Virus record (IMG/VR): IMGVR_UViG_3300036770_000244
Location: 1 to 26,396 of that record
Direction: 5' to 3' (one strand)
Length of the DNA: 26,396 bases
From: a virus
The translations under genes were made by a program, and so were the position numbers. Shown here piece by piece: positions 15,934-23,761 of this stretch (positions within the stretch are counted from its first letter, which is position 1; each line of letters begins with the position of its first letter). A model generated the notes under the pieces. The model was not told where the DNA came from. It did no database searches and saw nothing but the letters and a program-made list of their open reading frames with translations.

Positions 15934-16125
15934 TTATTTATTCTCTTTTTCAACTTCATTTTCTAGTAGTTGATTTAAGAGTGCAAGACGAAATGCTTGC
16001 TTTGCTTTTAATTGCTTAATAGTTGCTTGCATGTTATCTAACATGGGCATCATTTTTGCTTCATCTGCAACAAGACTGCGCAATTTTTCTTCATCAGTCT
16101 TGAGCCAAACATCTTTATCAGTCAT
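15934..16125 (-). CDS. Small helical protein between tail tube and chaperone genes (63 aa)
   Basis: MTDKDVWLKTDEEKLRSLVA leads into an almost continuous charged helix with heptad-like spacing (MLDNMQATIKQLKAKQAFRL and ALLNQLLENEVEKENK), suggesting a coiled coil. No membrane segment or catalytic motif is present. AAAGG lies about 7 nt before the ATG. It lies after the tail tube terminator and just ahead of the chaperones. Family not recognised; a tail assembly helper is a guess from position only. The last codons overlap a late-promoter-like motif. Confidence 0.6.
   Translation of the reverse strand: MTDKDVWLKTDEEKLRSLVADEAKMMPMLDNMQATIKQLKAKQAFRLALLNQLLENEVEKENK
15935..15942 (-). promoter_or_regulatory. 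Late-promoter-like motif AATAAATA
   Basis: Minus strand reads GAGAATAAATAAAAG, at the stop codon of the 63-aa gene and 31 nt before the chaperone ATG. It differs from the better copies in lacking the C after TAAATA, and the AAT AAA TAA codons could create it by chance. It would let the chaperone and tape measure genes be expressed despite the terminator at 16146-16174. Confidence 0.3.
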
Positions 16126-16145
16126 TTGTTCACCTTTAAATTATT

Positions 16146-16174
16146 AAAAAAGGGGAGCAGTTGCCCACTCCCCC
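16146..16174 (-). terminator. Rho-independent terminator after the tail tube gene
   Basis: On the minus strand GGGGAG (16173-16168) pairs with CTCCCC (16157-16152) across a 10-nt loop and is followed by six T residues (16151-16146). It begins about 27 nt after the tail tube stop. This is the clearest intrinsic terminator in the window and would limit read-through from the highly expressed tube gene into the chaperone and tape measure genes. Confidence 0.85.
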
Positions 16175-16200
16175 TCACTTTGTCGTTAATTCACAATGAA

Positions 16201-16734
16201 TCAACTAATTGCGCTGTACATGGTTCCATCAACAGCAATCGTAATTGGAGTTACGAATACTGGTGCTTCTGGGCTTGCTGTTGGAGCAAGTGAAGTGATG
16301 TAACCAACGCCGCTTGAGTAGTAGACGTTGCTTAGTGATGCAATGTTTCCATCAACAACTGCTGCTACGTTAGCGTCATAGTTCCATGCAACCAAGAATT
16401 GTACAGGAACTTTGTTCTGTGACAAATATGCTAGACCCTGATTGCTTGCACCTGATGCCAATACGTTAGCACCAAAATATGCAGTTGGATCGATAACGAT
16501 GTTCATAGAGATTTCGTTATCTGCTGGGGTTGGCAACTTATTCAAGTCGCTTGAGCAGAAATCTGCCCAAGAAAAGATGCCAGTGCTTGAAGTGATAGTG
16601 ATATCCTGCAAGCAAGTTACTGAAAGTACGTTTGCGCCTTCAATGTTACCAGTCTGAACGTTGCCGTTGGCTAGGTCAGTGCTGATTAACACTAATGGGT
16701 GAGTACCTGTTTCGTTTACGGTAATTCTTGCCAT
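16201..16734 (-). CDS. Major tail tube protein (177 aa)
   Basis: The protein is strand-rich and of tube-protein size: MARITVNETGTHPLVLISTD, NVLSVTCLQDITITSSTG, SMNIVIDPTAYFG, KVPVQFLVAWNYDAN and a terminal PVFVTPITIAVDGTMYSAIS. There is no signal or membrane segment. Three contextual points support the call: a strong ribosome site (AAGGAG about 8 nt before the ATG), a dedicated terminator directly after the gene, and its position between the connector/terminator genes and the frameshifted chaperones. Family recognition is from synteny more than from motif. Alternative: another abundant structural protein such as a head decoration protein, less likely in this position. Confidence 0.7.
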   Translation of the reverse strand: MARITVNETGTHPLVLISTDLANGNVQTGNIEGANVLSVTCLQDITITSSTGIFSWADFCSSDLNKLPTPADNEISMNIVIDPTAYFGANVLASGASNQGLAYLSQNKVPVQFLVAWNYDANVAAVVDGNIASLSNVYYSSGVGYITSLAPTASPEAPVFVTPITIAVDGTMYSAIS

Positions 16735-16760
16735 TTTATATTCTCCTTAAGGTAAGTGGC

Positions 16761-17213
16761 TTATGTATTAAATTCTGGTCTGGTCAATTCAAATGTCCAG
16801 GTATGAATTGCTGCTCTTGTTGGTCCATATGATAAGTCTTGTGTAAAACTGTTATTGACATAACTTCCAAATAGTGGTACACCATCTACTTGCAATGTTA
16901 CTAAATCGCTAACAATATTAGCAATGTCTTGCTCATATGGATCTTGTTGGAAACTAATATAAACTACAGTAAATGTATCAACTGCATTGTAGATTGCTCC
17001 ACAAAAAGTCAATCCTAATTGTACTGCATTTCTCTGCGCAACAATTACATCACTCACATACAAACCATAACGAACATTGTCAGTTACACTGGGAAATTCG
17101 TCATAGATCGGTACGTTCCAACGTTGTGGAATCACTGTTCGCAATGCAGTAATGATTTCGTCATTACTAACATATGGTGCGTTCAATGGAGTGTATGTAG
17201 CAACAGCAACCAT
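16761..17213 (-). CDS. Probable tail terminator / tail completion protein (150 aa)
   Basis: The pattern NDEIITALRTVIPQRWNVPI then FPSVTDNVRYGLYVSDVIVA, followed by DTFTVVYISFQQDPYEQDIA and a final strand AAIHTWTFELTRPEFNT, has the alpha/beta layout and size of gpU-like tail terminators. Such proteins cap the tail tube and join it to the neck. It lies directly before the tail tube gene, the usual place. The ATG overlaps the previous stop (TAATG) and has AGGAG about 9 nt upstream. No strict family motif can be quoted, so the call rests on size, fold pattern and position. Confidence 0.55.
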   Translation of the reverse strand: MVAVATYTPLNAPYVSNDEIITALRTVIPQRWNVPIYDEFPSVTDNVRYGLYVSDVIVAQRNAVQLGLTFCGAIYNAVDTFTVVYISFQQDPYEQDIANIVSDLVTLQVDGVPLFGSYVNNSFTQDLSYGPTRAAIHTWTFELTRPEFNT

Positions 17214-17740
17214 TAGAAATATCTCCTGTTGCCGTTAAAGTAATTTGGGTCTGCTGTCCAATTCTCTTCTAACTTCGTTGTTGGTCCGTCAGGAGCATCT
17301 TGGAATAGATCATACCAGTTACTTAACTCTTGCGCTTTAGTCCATTCTTCTTCACATCTTGTCTTAGCAAAATCATAGTTCTGTCTGTCAACTTCGTTTA
17401 AGTTGCTAACATCAGTGACTAATGATTCATAGAATACTAAGATTGCACCAAACGTATCAAGTCGTCTTAAGACTTGACTATTTTTGATGAGTAGATTTGG
17501 ATTGAACGAACTAACTAGTTGTCCATTAGGCAAATTCGCATAATAATAAGCGCCAATTACTGTATCACAGTAATTCTGCCACCAACCAAACTCCATCTTA
17601 TAAAGCCATTCTTGCGAACTAACTTGAAAGTATGGATCCCAATCAACGTTTAGTGCTGCCGCACGGCGTTCAGCCGCTGGGTCATAGAACTGAATAGTCT
17701 GCACTGTCGCATCTGAGATTCTTTGATATGGTACGCTCAT
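17213..17740 (-). CDS. Probable head-tail connector protein (175 aa)
   Basis: A mainly helical, aromatic-rich protein: FYDPAAERRAAALNVDWDPY, QEWLYKMEFGWWQNYCDTVI, a pair of long helices with VLRRLDTFGAILVFYESLVT, and NYDFAKTRCEEEWTKAQELS. It is the first gene after the major capsid gene. In most siphoviruses that slot encodes the adaptor that docks on the portal ring. No second connector is recognisable, so one protein may do more than one neck job, or the gp10-like protein at 15058-15354 may share it. AGGA lies about 8 nt before the ATG. Confidence 0.5.
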   Translation of the reverse strand: MSVPYQRISDATVQTIQFYDPAAERRAAALNVDWDPYFQVSSQEWLYKMEFGWWQNYCDTVIGAYYYANLPNGQLVSSFNPNLLIKNSQVLRRLDTFGAILVFYESLVTDVSNLNEVDRQNYDFAKTRCEEEWTKAQELSNWYDLFQDAPDGPTTKLEENWTADPNYFNGNRRYF

Positions 17741-17757
17741 ATTATTTTCCTAGACAT

Positions 17758-17783
17758 GAGAGAGGGCTTTAACACCCTCTCTC
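17758..17783 (-). terminator. Hairpin after the major capsid gene, probable attenuator
   Basis: A perfect 9-bp stem GAGAGAGGG / CCCTCTCTC with an 8-nt loop starts ten bases after the capsid stop. No T-run follows (ATGTCTAGG on the minus strand), so complete termination is unlikely. It may slow polymerase or protect the 3' end of the capsid message, letting only part of transcription reach the connector genes. Confidence 0.6.
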
Positions 17784-17792
17784 TTATTCAAA

Positions 17793-18815
17793 TCAGGCCT
17801 GCTGAATGTTAATAGCACCGCCCCTACGACCGTCGCCGACGCCAGCACCAAAGTAACCGACACCAGTCAACCACATCTGTAGACCCCCTGGAGTTTCACC
17901 AGTCTTGAGTTGTAGACCTTCCTTCATAACAGTGAAGATTGCACTGTCACCAAAGTATCCGCCAACTAAGCAACTTACGTTTGCTACGCCGTCGACAGTA
18001 CGTGTTGCGCTTGGCAAGAAGGTTGTTGCCATAACTTGGCAACCATAGATGTTTTCAATCTTACCTGTCTGTAGCAATTCGTTACCGAGTGCTGACAAGT
18101 TGCTTCCGCCAGTCTGTGAAACTGCACCGCCGGTTAGTTCTGACAATAGACGATTCAGAGTTGAACCGATAACACCGTCGTCACCGTTTGAATCGATAAC
18201 GATTACTGGTGAGCCAGGCATACGAGCAACTTTGAAGTTCTGCTTGACGTTACGAACGAGTTCAGTAACAGTAACTGAGGTGAAACCTGCAACTGCGTTA
18301 CCAGGAGTTGTGCCATCTGGTAATAGTTCCATAGCACCTAGTGCGCTTACACGGTCAAAGCCGTCAGCACTTTGTGCGTAGTATGTGTTGCTCTTTGTTG
18401 CCTTGAATGACAAGAAAGCAGCAGCGACACGCTGGTCAACTTTTTCAGCGAATGAATCACCAAGTTCTGCACCAAGAGTTGCTGCCAACTGGAATGAAGT
18501 AGTCCAGCCGTAGAAAATGTCGAATGCAGTTGTTGCAACTGCTGGAGTTGCAGTGATTGAACCCTGTCCGAGTGATGGGTTCTGTACGTTTGCGTCACCT
18601 GTACCCCATGTACCAGATGTAGCAGCAGCGTTGTAATCAGCATATGTGATTGGTGCGAACTGTGGTACTAGGAATTCGTTACCCTGTGTTGGGGTAACAA
18701 CGTTGGTCATGTTAACTAGACCGATTGATTCGTGCATTGCACGTAATGCGAATGATGCGATTGCAGTTGTGAAGCCATATGCTTCATCATTACCGCCGCC
18801 TAAGACGTATGCCAT
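17793..18815 (-). CDS. Major capsid protein (340 aa)
   Basis: Size, position after the scaffold-like gene, an optimal ribosome site (AAGGAG about 8 nt before the ATG) and the hairpin after the gene all point to the main capsid subunit. The sequence has the order expected of an HK97-fold protein: an N-terminal arm, a long acidic helix region (LGAELGDSFAEKVDQRVAAAFLSFKA, whose core is EKVDQRVAAAF), a loop-rich domain and a C-terminal strand region (DSAIFTVMKEGLQLKTGETP, GYFGAGVGDGRRGG). The N-terminus is not long enough to include a delta domain, consistent with a separate scaffold. The gene is visibly richer in G and C than most of the window, as is common for highly translated genes. Confidence 0.8.
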   Translation of the reverse strand: MAYVLGGGNDEAYGFTTAIASFALRAMHESIGLVNMTNVVTPTQGNEFLVPQFAPITYADYNAAATSGTWGTGDANVQNPSLGQGSITATPAVATTAFDIFYGWTTSFQLAATLGAELGDSFAEKVDQRVAAAFLSFKATKSNTYYAQSADGFDRVSALGAMELLPDGTTPGNAVAGFTSVTVTELVRNVKQNFKVARMPGSPVIVIDSNGDDGVIGSTLNRLLSELTGGAVSQTGGSNLSALGNELLQTGKIENIYGCQVMATTFLPSATRTVDGVANVSCLVGGYFGDSAIFTVMKEGLQLKTGETPGGLQMWLTGVGYFGAGVGDGRRGGAINIQQA

Positions 18816-18841
18816 GATATTATCTCCTTAATGTTGGCAAA

Positions 18842-19618
18842 TTATAAGATTTTGCGACTTGTATTTTGAGCAGTTGCAGACACTTTAACACCTTTAAGTC
18901 CGAGACCTTTACCTAATCCATTACGTGCAGCCCATGCGTTAAACGCGGCTGGGTCACGTGAATAGTCTGGGATAGCATCGTCAAAGCCACCTGCAAACTG
19001 ACCACCATTTGGTCGTAAGCCTGAACCAGAAGAACCATTTGCTTGACGTAGTAATTTAGGATTACCCTTTGCTACTTCGTCAACAAGACCCCTGATTGTT
19101 AGAGGAGAACCATCCATACCGTAACGTTCACGACCTTTACTATCTACGATTGCATAAGAACCGTCATCATTCCATTGAATATTGTTCTTAACTTTGTTTA
19201 ATGCGTAGTCTAGTAAATCACTGTCAAATCTGTCTCCCATTGCTCGCTGAATGTCTGAATCTAATTCCTTCTCACGAATCATTTGGTCTTTACGAGCCAA
19301 ATCATTTTGAAGTTTTTGAAACTGTTCTTGCAAGTCGTTGGTTGTGACACGATTTGAACGTTGCTGTACTGGTTGTTCTACTGGCTGTGCGTTGCCACCG
19401 TTGTTTTGTTGAGCCCCTACTCTTGCCATGAATCCAATAGCATCTTCGACACTTTCGAATTGCATACCACTTGCGTTTGATAACGCATTTAGTAATGACA
19501 TAGTTGTGCTTTTACGAATAGCACCTGGATTAACGTTCTGCTCATTGCTGATATCAGTTTCCTGACCCTGCGCAACACCAGTGGCTGTATCGTTGCCAAC
19601 GTTGTTTTTAATATCCAT
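18842..19618 (-). CDS. Scaffold-like protein (258 aa)
   Basis: The N-terminal 90 residues are polar and Gln/Asn-rich (QGQETDISNEQNVNPG, GNAQPVEQPVQQRSN). A coiled coil follows at 94-128 (LQEQFQKLQNDLARKDQMIR), then a region with RGLVDEVAKGNPKLLRQ, and a basic, Gly-rich C-terminus (GLGKGLGLKGVKVS). This layout, between portal and capsid genes, is that of an internal scaffold whose basic tail binds capsid subunits. No protease motif (Ser/His) is visible. The start has AAGGA about 12 nt upstream, and a perfect TATAAATAC lies 48 nt before the ATG. Confidence 0.7.
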   Translation of the reverse strand: MDIKNNVGNDTATGVAQGQETDISNEQNVNPGAIRKSTTMSLLNALSNASGMQFESVEDAIGFMARVGAQQNNGGNAQPVEQPVQQRSNRVTTNDLQEQFQKLQNDLARKDQMIREKELDSDIQRAMGDRFDSDLLDYALNKVKNNIQWNDDGSYAIVDSKGRERYGMDGSPLTIRGLVDEVAKGNPKLLRQANGSSGSGLRPNGGQFAGGFDDAIPDYSRDPAAFNAWAARNGLGKGLGLKGVKVSATAQNTSRKIL

Positions 19619-19665
19619 TGTTAATTTTTTCCTTAGTTATAACGTAACAAACGAGTTAGTACTTG

Positions 19666-19673
19666 TATTTATA
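19666..19673 (-). promoter_or_regulatory. Late promoter motif TATAAATA before scaffold and capsid genes
   Basis: Minus strand reads GAGTATAAATACAAG in the 77-nt gap between portal and scaffold genes, 48 nt before the scaffold ATG. It is a perfect match to the T4 late promoter core and is nearly identical over 12 bases to the copy at 21388. It likely drives the scaffold and capsid genes. Confidence 0.6.
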
Positions 19674-19695
19674 CTCTATGAATAGATATGTACTA

Positions 19696-21327
19696 TTACC
19701 TACCCACATTTAAACCTTGCAACTGTACTGCTACAGCCTGCTGAGGATAATATGTAACGCCCATATTAGTGACTGGAGTACCGGCGCCACCTAAGATACT
19801 GGTATTATCGCTGTCGCCACCTGCATCTTCTACGCCTTCATCATACTCACGTTCATCTTCGTCTTGTTTCCCATACATTTCATGTTCAGGAATCATGCTT
19901 GGGCCTAGATCACGACTTAACACTTGCTGATTTGTTTCAGTCATTAGTGTTTTTAGTTTAGGATCTTGAACTGTGTCAATGAATGTTTGCTCATATTCTG
20001 GAATCTGTTCAGAAGGAGCAAGCATACCAATAATCTGTTTTGCAATAAGACTGTTAATGATCTCATTGTCTGGTACCAAACCTTTCGCTTCTTTGATTAG
20101 TGCCATACGATAGTTTGTATCGTGTGCTTCGTAGTCTGTACTATAAACAACTTCACCTGCCCAACGCATGTCCATAAAACGTGCGGCATATGTAAAGATC
20201 ATTTCTTCTGTAACTTCCATTAATCGTGCTTTTGCTTTGGCTAATCTGTGCAATGTTTTGCGTTCTTCAATGATTGCGATACCGCTAGCGATTTGATTCT
20301 TAGTATTTCGCAATCCACCTAAGCCAGTTAGTGCTTCGATTTGTTCTAAAATATCTTGTTGCTTTTTGATAATCATATCAACATCGCCAGTGTCTACGCT
20401 GATAGATTCGACTTGACCTTCGCTTGCACGAACAATAGCACCTGCGTGTACAGGAATAGTGATACCTTTATCTGCACGAATCAATGTGTGTGCAAACTGT
20501 AACGCTGAATATGCTTCACATTCTAATTTATAGTGTTCACGTTGTGCATCGCTTGCTGCATCGATATCGCTTACTCCAATGTCAATACTGCGTGGATCTC
20601 TGCGACCATATGCGATAAAAACAGGAATGCTCATGCCAATTGGGAACACGCCCTCACCTGTAAGTTCTGCTGGCTTGTCAGGGTTTACGCCATTTGCGCC
20701 CTTCTCAACTTCATAACTACGCCAGTAACTTGGCTCAGTTGCACTGCCTAAATGATAGCACTTGATATAATAGCATTCCTCATCTTCCATTTCTTTGATC
20801 TTAACGTACTTAAGGATTGGTCTACCACCGTAATGGTCAAATTCCCAGTCCCAGACATCTAATGGACTAATTGCGCAAACATATGGTCTGCCTAAGTTAC
20901 CTTCATGCGCTTGAGGCATGTCAACTGCCACCCACGCATGACCAAAGATACTTGTTAGATCGCCTACACTTTCCATGAATGCAGTCATAGTTCTGTTGTT
21001 CAAGTCTGCATCTAGTGTGAATAAATCTACCCACTCAGTGTTTTTAGGGTCGATGTATGCGCCTGCTGGCGTACAAAATTGTAGATTGCGTTTAACACCT
21101 GGCTCGAATAAAACATCATTAATAGTGTCAACAATATAACGACAAATAGGTTGTGCTACAGTATTGCTGATTAAATCAGTCCATAGATTGCTATCTTCGC
21201 TAGGTCTTTTTTTACGAACATATTGTTTGAAAGTATAGCCGCCAAGATAGGCATATTGATATGCCAACATCTGATCATAAATGGCAGAATAGATTGGACT
21301 TCTTTTTAATAGTTCTGAGGTGTTCAT
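19696..21327 (-). CDS. Portal protein (543 aa)
   Basis: The N-terminal part (NTSELLKRSPIYSAIYDQML, YVRKKRPSEDSNLWTDLISN, PICRYIVDTINDVLFEPG) and the central VKIKEMEDEECYYIKCYHLG match portals of dodecameric type. The helical stem includes DMIIKKQQDILEQIEALTGL then GLRNTKNQIASGIAIIEERK, a typical portal clip/stem pattern. The C-terminal 60 residues are acidic and disordered (KQDEDEREYDEGVEDAGGDS). The protein forms the ring through which DNA enters and leaves the head. It is placed after the terminase genes and before the scaffold, as in most siphoviruses. GAGAG lies about 9 nt before the ATG. Confidence 0.85.
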   Translation of the reverse strand: MNTSELLKRSPIYSAIYDQMLAYQYAYLGGYTFKQYVRKKRPSEDSNLWTDLISNTVAQPICRYIVDTINDVLFEPGVKRNLQFCTPAGAYIDPKNTEWVDLFTLDADLNNRTMTAFMESVGDLTSIFGHAWVAVDMPQAHEGNLGRPYVCAISPLDVWDWEFDHYGGRPILKYVKIKEMEDEECYYIKCYHLGSATEPSYWRSYEVEKGANGVNPDKPAELTGEGVFPIGMSIPVFIAYGRRDPRSIDIGVSDIDAASDAQREHYKLECEAYSALQFAHTLIRADKGITIPVHAGAIVRASEGQVESISVDTGDVDMIIKKQQDILEQIEALTGLGGLRNTKNQIASGIAIIEERKTLHRLAKAKARLMEVTEEMIFTYAARFMDMRWAGEVVYSTDYEAHDTNYRMALIKEAKGLVPDNEIINSLIAKQIIGMLAPSEQIPEYEQTFIDTVQDPKLKTLMTETNQQVLSRDLGPSMIPEHEMYGKQDEDEREYDEGVEDAGGDSDNTSILGGAGTPVTNMGVTYYPQQAVAVQLQGLNVGR

Positions 21328-21352
21328 ATATTATTGTCTCTCACATTGCAAA

Positions 21353-21814
21353 TTACGCACATGCATTTGTCGATTTAGTAGATATTGTATTTATACTATT
21401 TGGTTTATGTTTGCACTTATCGTCATGCCAACGTGCAATCATTGCTGGACTACTTGTCAATCCGCAGTGTTTGCAAGTCATGGGCGTTTGATAACCTACA
21501 TAATTGTTTCTACCTTTACTGATCATATCTTGTGCGTTTTCTTTTTTAGTACCTAACCATAAATGATCAGGATTCACACATTTAGGATTATCGCAAGTAT
21601 GACAAACACACATACCATGGGGAATGTTACCTTTATGTAATTCATAACTCACACGATGCGTTGTACGCATACCGTGTTCGTCACGAATCATGCCATATCC
21701 TACATTGTTCTTACCACCTTGCCATTCCCAGCAATCAGTATCTTGGTTGATTTTAATTTTGCGCATCAATCTAATATCGATTGGTGTGCCATTTCCTTTA
21801 GGTCTTCCTGCCAT
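21353..21814 (-). CDS. HNH endonuclease with C-terminal zinc motif (153 aa)
   Basis: An AT-hook-like GRPKG (residues 3-7) precedes an HNH_3-type core: CWEWQGGKNNVGYG, THR (H53), CVCHTCDNPKCVNPDHLWLG (His72, Asn81, His84) and a KENAQDM end. The Cys residues of VCHTCDNPKC can bind zinc. A second cluster, CKHCG...HDDKC (C114, C117, H130, C134), forms a likely extra zinc finger. It is inserted between the large terminase and portal genes with short gaps. It could be a free-standing homing endonuclease, or it could assist packaging as HNH proteins near cos sites do in HK97-like phages. GGAG lies 7 nt before the ATG. Its 3' end contains the promoter motif used for the portal gene. Confidence 0.85.
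   Translation of the reverse strand: MAGRPKGNGTPIDIRLMRKIKINQDTDCWEWQGGKNNVGYGMIRDEHGMRTTHRVSYELHKGNIPHGMCVCHTCDNPKCVNPDHLWLGTKKENAQDMISKGRNNYVGYQTPMTCKHCGLTSSPAMIARWHDDKCKHKPNSINTISTKSTNACA
21388..21395 (-). promoter_or_regulatory. Late promoter motif TATAAATA inside the 3' end of the HNH gene
   Basis: Minus strand reads TAGTATAAATACAATAT, 60 nt before the portal ATG and within the last 15 codons of the HNH gene. It is a perfect TATAAATAC match. Its position makes portal expression independent of read-through from the terminase genes. Confidence 0.55.
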
Positions 21815-21826
21815 GTCATCGCTCCT

Positions 21827-23272
21827 TTACCATGTCATGTAATCTTTGTCAGTCTCACTCATGCCAATAATTTCTTCATACGTTGGACCACCTGGATAAA
21901 GGGGACTTGGTGGCATGTGTTCTACGCCTGGTCTAATTCTGTTGATTAATCGTTGATCACTGTTAACATACTCACCAATATTGCCAGGCAAACTGTCATG
22001 TTGAATTGGGAACAAGTGATGAATACCATAACGAATCGCATCGCCTAAGCCGTCAATGTGAGCATACTTTTGTTCGGTATACTTTACTAACTTCTTGCGT
22101 GATGCATCTTCATAGTGATATGTTTGCATTGCTTCGATCAATAGTTTCTCACTATGTGGCACAACTAAACCACCACGATTGATGAATGCATTACTTGTGT
22201 TGTCAGTGTCAGCAATTAATGGATTGCTCTTACGACTGTTTACGATTGTGAAGCCATACTTCTCAATAATCGTTTTGTCTGTTACGCCGAACGGACTTGT
22301 AGTGTCACGATTGGTTTGTGCACCTGACATGTCGATGATAGAATATATTCTACGATTAGGAAAGTCTAAACGAATTGCTTCTGCAATACCTTCACTTCCA
22401 CAATCTGGGATCGCATAACTCTTTAATACTTCTATCTTGCCATCACTCTGTCCTGCTCTAGTAACTTGCGCAACGACTGCACACATGACCCTTTTGTTCC
22501 AGTCATGAAACGTGTAAATGTCGCCACCTCTGTCAAACACATCGCCACAATGTTTATGTTTGTCCCATGTATAATAGAAGGCATCACTAACGCTTTCCCA
22601 TTGGCAAAGATAATCTTGTGCGAACTTGAGGGGTGATAATATCTTTTTCTGTTCTTCAATGAATTGACGATTACCACTACGCATCTGCTCATAATTGTAA
22701 TGACGAACAATATATTTGTCAGGCAACTGTAATGCCATCTCAAACAAATCATACAATGGGCCAGTACCATTGGGCGTCGATATCACAATCAGTTTACCTG
22801 CTGTATCTGGTTGACCCACTTTAGGTCTGAGACGGTTTGTAATCTCTTGCAGAGTATCAGCAGTATAGAGTGCGGCTTCGTCAGCGATCCATACACCCAC
22901 GTTCAGTCCTCGGAGATTTTCTCGCTGTTCTGCACTCTTGCAACGAATAAACACTCCATTGGGAAACTTAATTGTTAGTTCTGAATTGTTGATATCTTTA
23001 CCATCAATTAATCCAAAATGTTCTATACAACTACGTTTTAATGGCTCCCATATGAGAGATTTAATCATTGCCCCTGTGGGCGCACTGTAAATGATATCTT
23101 TTCCACGATGATATTTCACATCACTAGCGAATATAGGCAATGCAATAGCAGCAAGAAATGTCTTGCCACTGCCTACTGGTACGATGTCAATGCTGTGCTT
23201 ATCAGTTGTAAGCCAGTCTTTTAATATCGTACTCTGTTCGCCAAACAGTGGTATATCAATCTGATTTGGCAT
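21827..23272 (-). CDS. terL: Terminase large subunit (481 aa)
   Basis: An ATPase followed by a nuclease. Walker A is VPVGSGKT (31-38), Walker B VGVWIADEA with D131 and E132, and the coupling motif STPNG is at 165-169. The C-terminal RNase-H-like nuclease has acidic residues at D257 (TFHDWNK), D314 (SIIDMSG) and D407/D411 (HIDGLGDAIRYG). It packages DNA into proheads through the portal and cuts the concatemer. The gene overlaps the small subunit by 17 nt and lacks a clear ribosome site, which suggests translational coupling. All key residues are present. Whether it cuts at cos or uses headful packaging cannot be told from the sequence. Confidence 0.93.
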   Translation of the reverse strand: MPNQIDIPLFGEQSTILKDWLTTDKHSIDIVPVGSGKTFLAAIALPIFASDVKYHRGKDIIYSAPTGAMIKSLIWEPLKRSCIEHFGLIDGKDINNSELTIKFPNGVFIRCKSAEQRENLRGLNVGVWIADEAALYTADTLQEITNRLRPKVGQPDTAGKLIVISTPNGTGPLYDLFEMALQLPDKYIVRHYNYEQMRSGNRQFIEEQKKILSPLKFAQDYLCQWESVSDAFYYTWDKHKHCGDVFDRGGDIYTFHDWNKRVMCAVVAQVTRAGQSDGKIEVLKSYAIPDCGSEGIAEAIRLDFPNRRIYSIIDMSGAQTNRDTTSPFGVTDKTIIEKYGFTIVNSRKSNPLIADTDNTSNAFINRGGLVVPHSEKLLIEAMQTYHYEDASRKKLVKYTEQKYAHIDGLGDAIRYGIHHLFPIQHDSLPGNIGEYVNSDQRLINRIRPGVEHMPPSPLYPGGPTYEEIIGMSETDKDYMTW

Positions 23273-23636
23273 CTAATGTTATTGTTACTGGAATAGCATT
23301 AACTGTTGCTGGCTCAATAGTTTCGATAGAATCTACTGACCAATCTGGCAATTCTTTTGGTGGAAAGTTGAATGCAGCATGCAAACTCTGACCCAATGTT
23401 GTATGATCGATCTCATGTTTGTCTGCAACAACTTTGCTCAATATCATTTTTTCATAGTTCTGTCTTGCAGGCATGTCACCAGCAAGAATAGTCATATGAT
23501 AACCTTCTGCTAATAATTGTTCGAATGGCTTACCACATTCTTGTTGTACTGCATCAAGAATAGTTACGCCACTAATTTTATTCTTAGTGCCTTTGGGTCT
23601 GCCAGCACCTGGCTGTGCGCCTCCACGTTTACTCAT
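23256..23636 (-). CDS. terS: Terminase small subunit (126 aa)
   Basis: It starts MSKRGGAQPGAGRPKGTKNK, the basic AT-hook-like opening typical of many phage small terminase subunits. The helix TILDAVQQECGKPFEQLLAE and a central helix PARQNYEKMILSKVVADKHE would form the oligomerisation core. The C-terminal part (SIETIEPATVNAIPVTITLD) is beta-rich and may contact the large subunit. It recognises phage DNA and starts packaging. Its ATG overlaps the stop of the 42-aa gene upstream (ATGA), and its end overlaps the large subunit gene. Confidence 0.8.
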   Translation of the reverse strand: MSKRGGAQPGAGRPKGTKNKISGVTILDAVQQECGKPFEQLLAEGYHMTILAGDMPARQNYEKMILSKVVADKHEIDHTTLGQSLHAAFNFPPKELPDWSVDSIETIEPATVNAIPVTITLDAKSD

Positions 23637-23761
23637 GATAAAATTACTCCTAATAGAATACCTATCACAAAACCAGCAATAAGTTCTGGTATAGCAAAAC
23701 GTACTGCTTTGATCTGCTGCTTAACTTGATCAAAGTTTATCTTGTGTATCAGATGTTTCAT
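23633..23761 (-). CDS. 42-aa single-span membrane protein, easily missed
   Basis: The frame runs from the ATG at 23761 to TGA at 23633-23635, filling what otherwise looks like a 93-nt gap. The product starts MKHLIHKINFDQVKQQIKAV and ends in a hydrophobic span of about 20 residues (ELIAGFVIGILLGVILS), with Gly/Ala small-residue spacing. Evidence that it is real: AAGGA lies about 8 nt upstream, the start overlaps the end of the 83-aa gene, and the stop overlaps the small terminase start as ATGA. Function unknown; a short membrane protein beside terminase genes might be a lysis or superinfection-related protein, but nothing in it says so. Confidence 0.7.
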   Translation of the reverse strand: MKHLIHKINFDQVKQQIKAVRFAIPELIAGFVIGILLGVILS

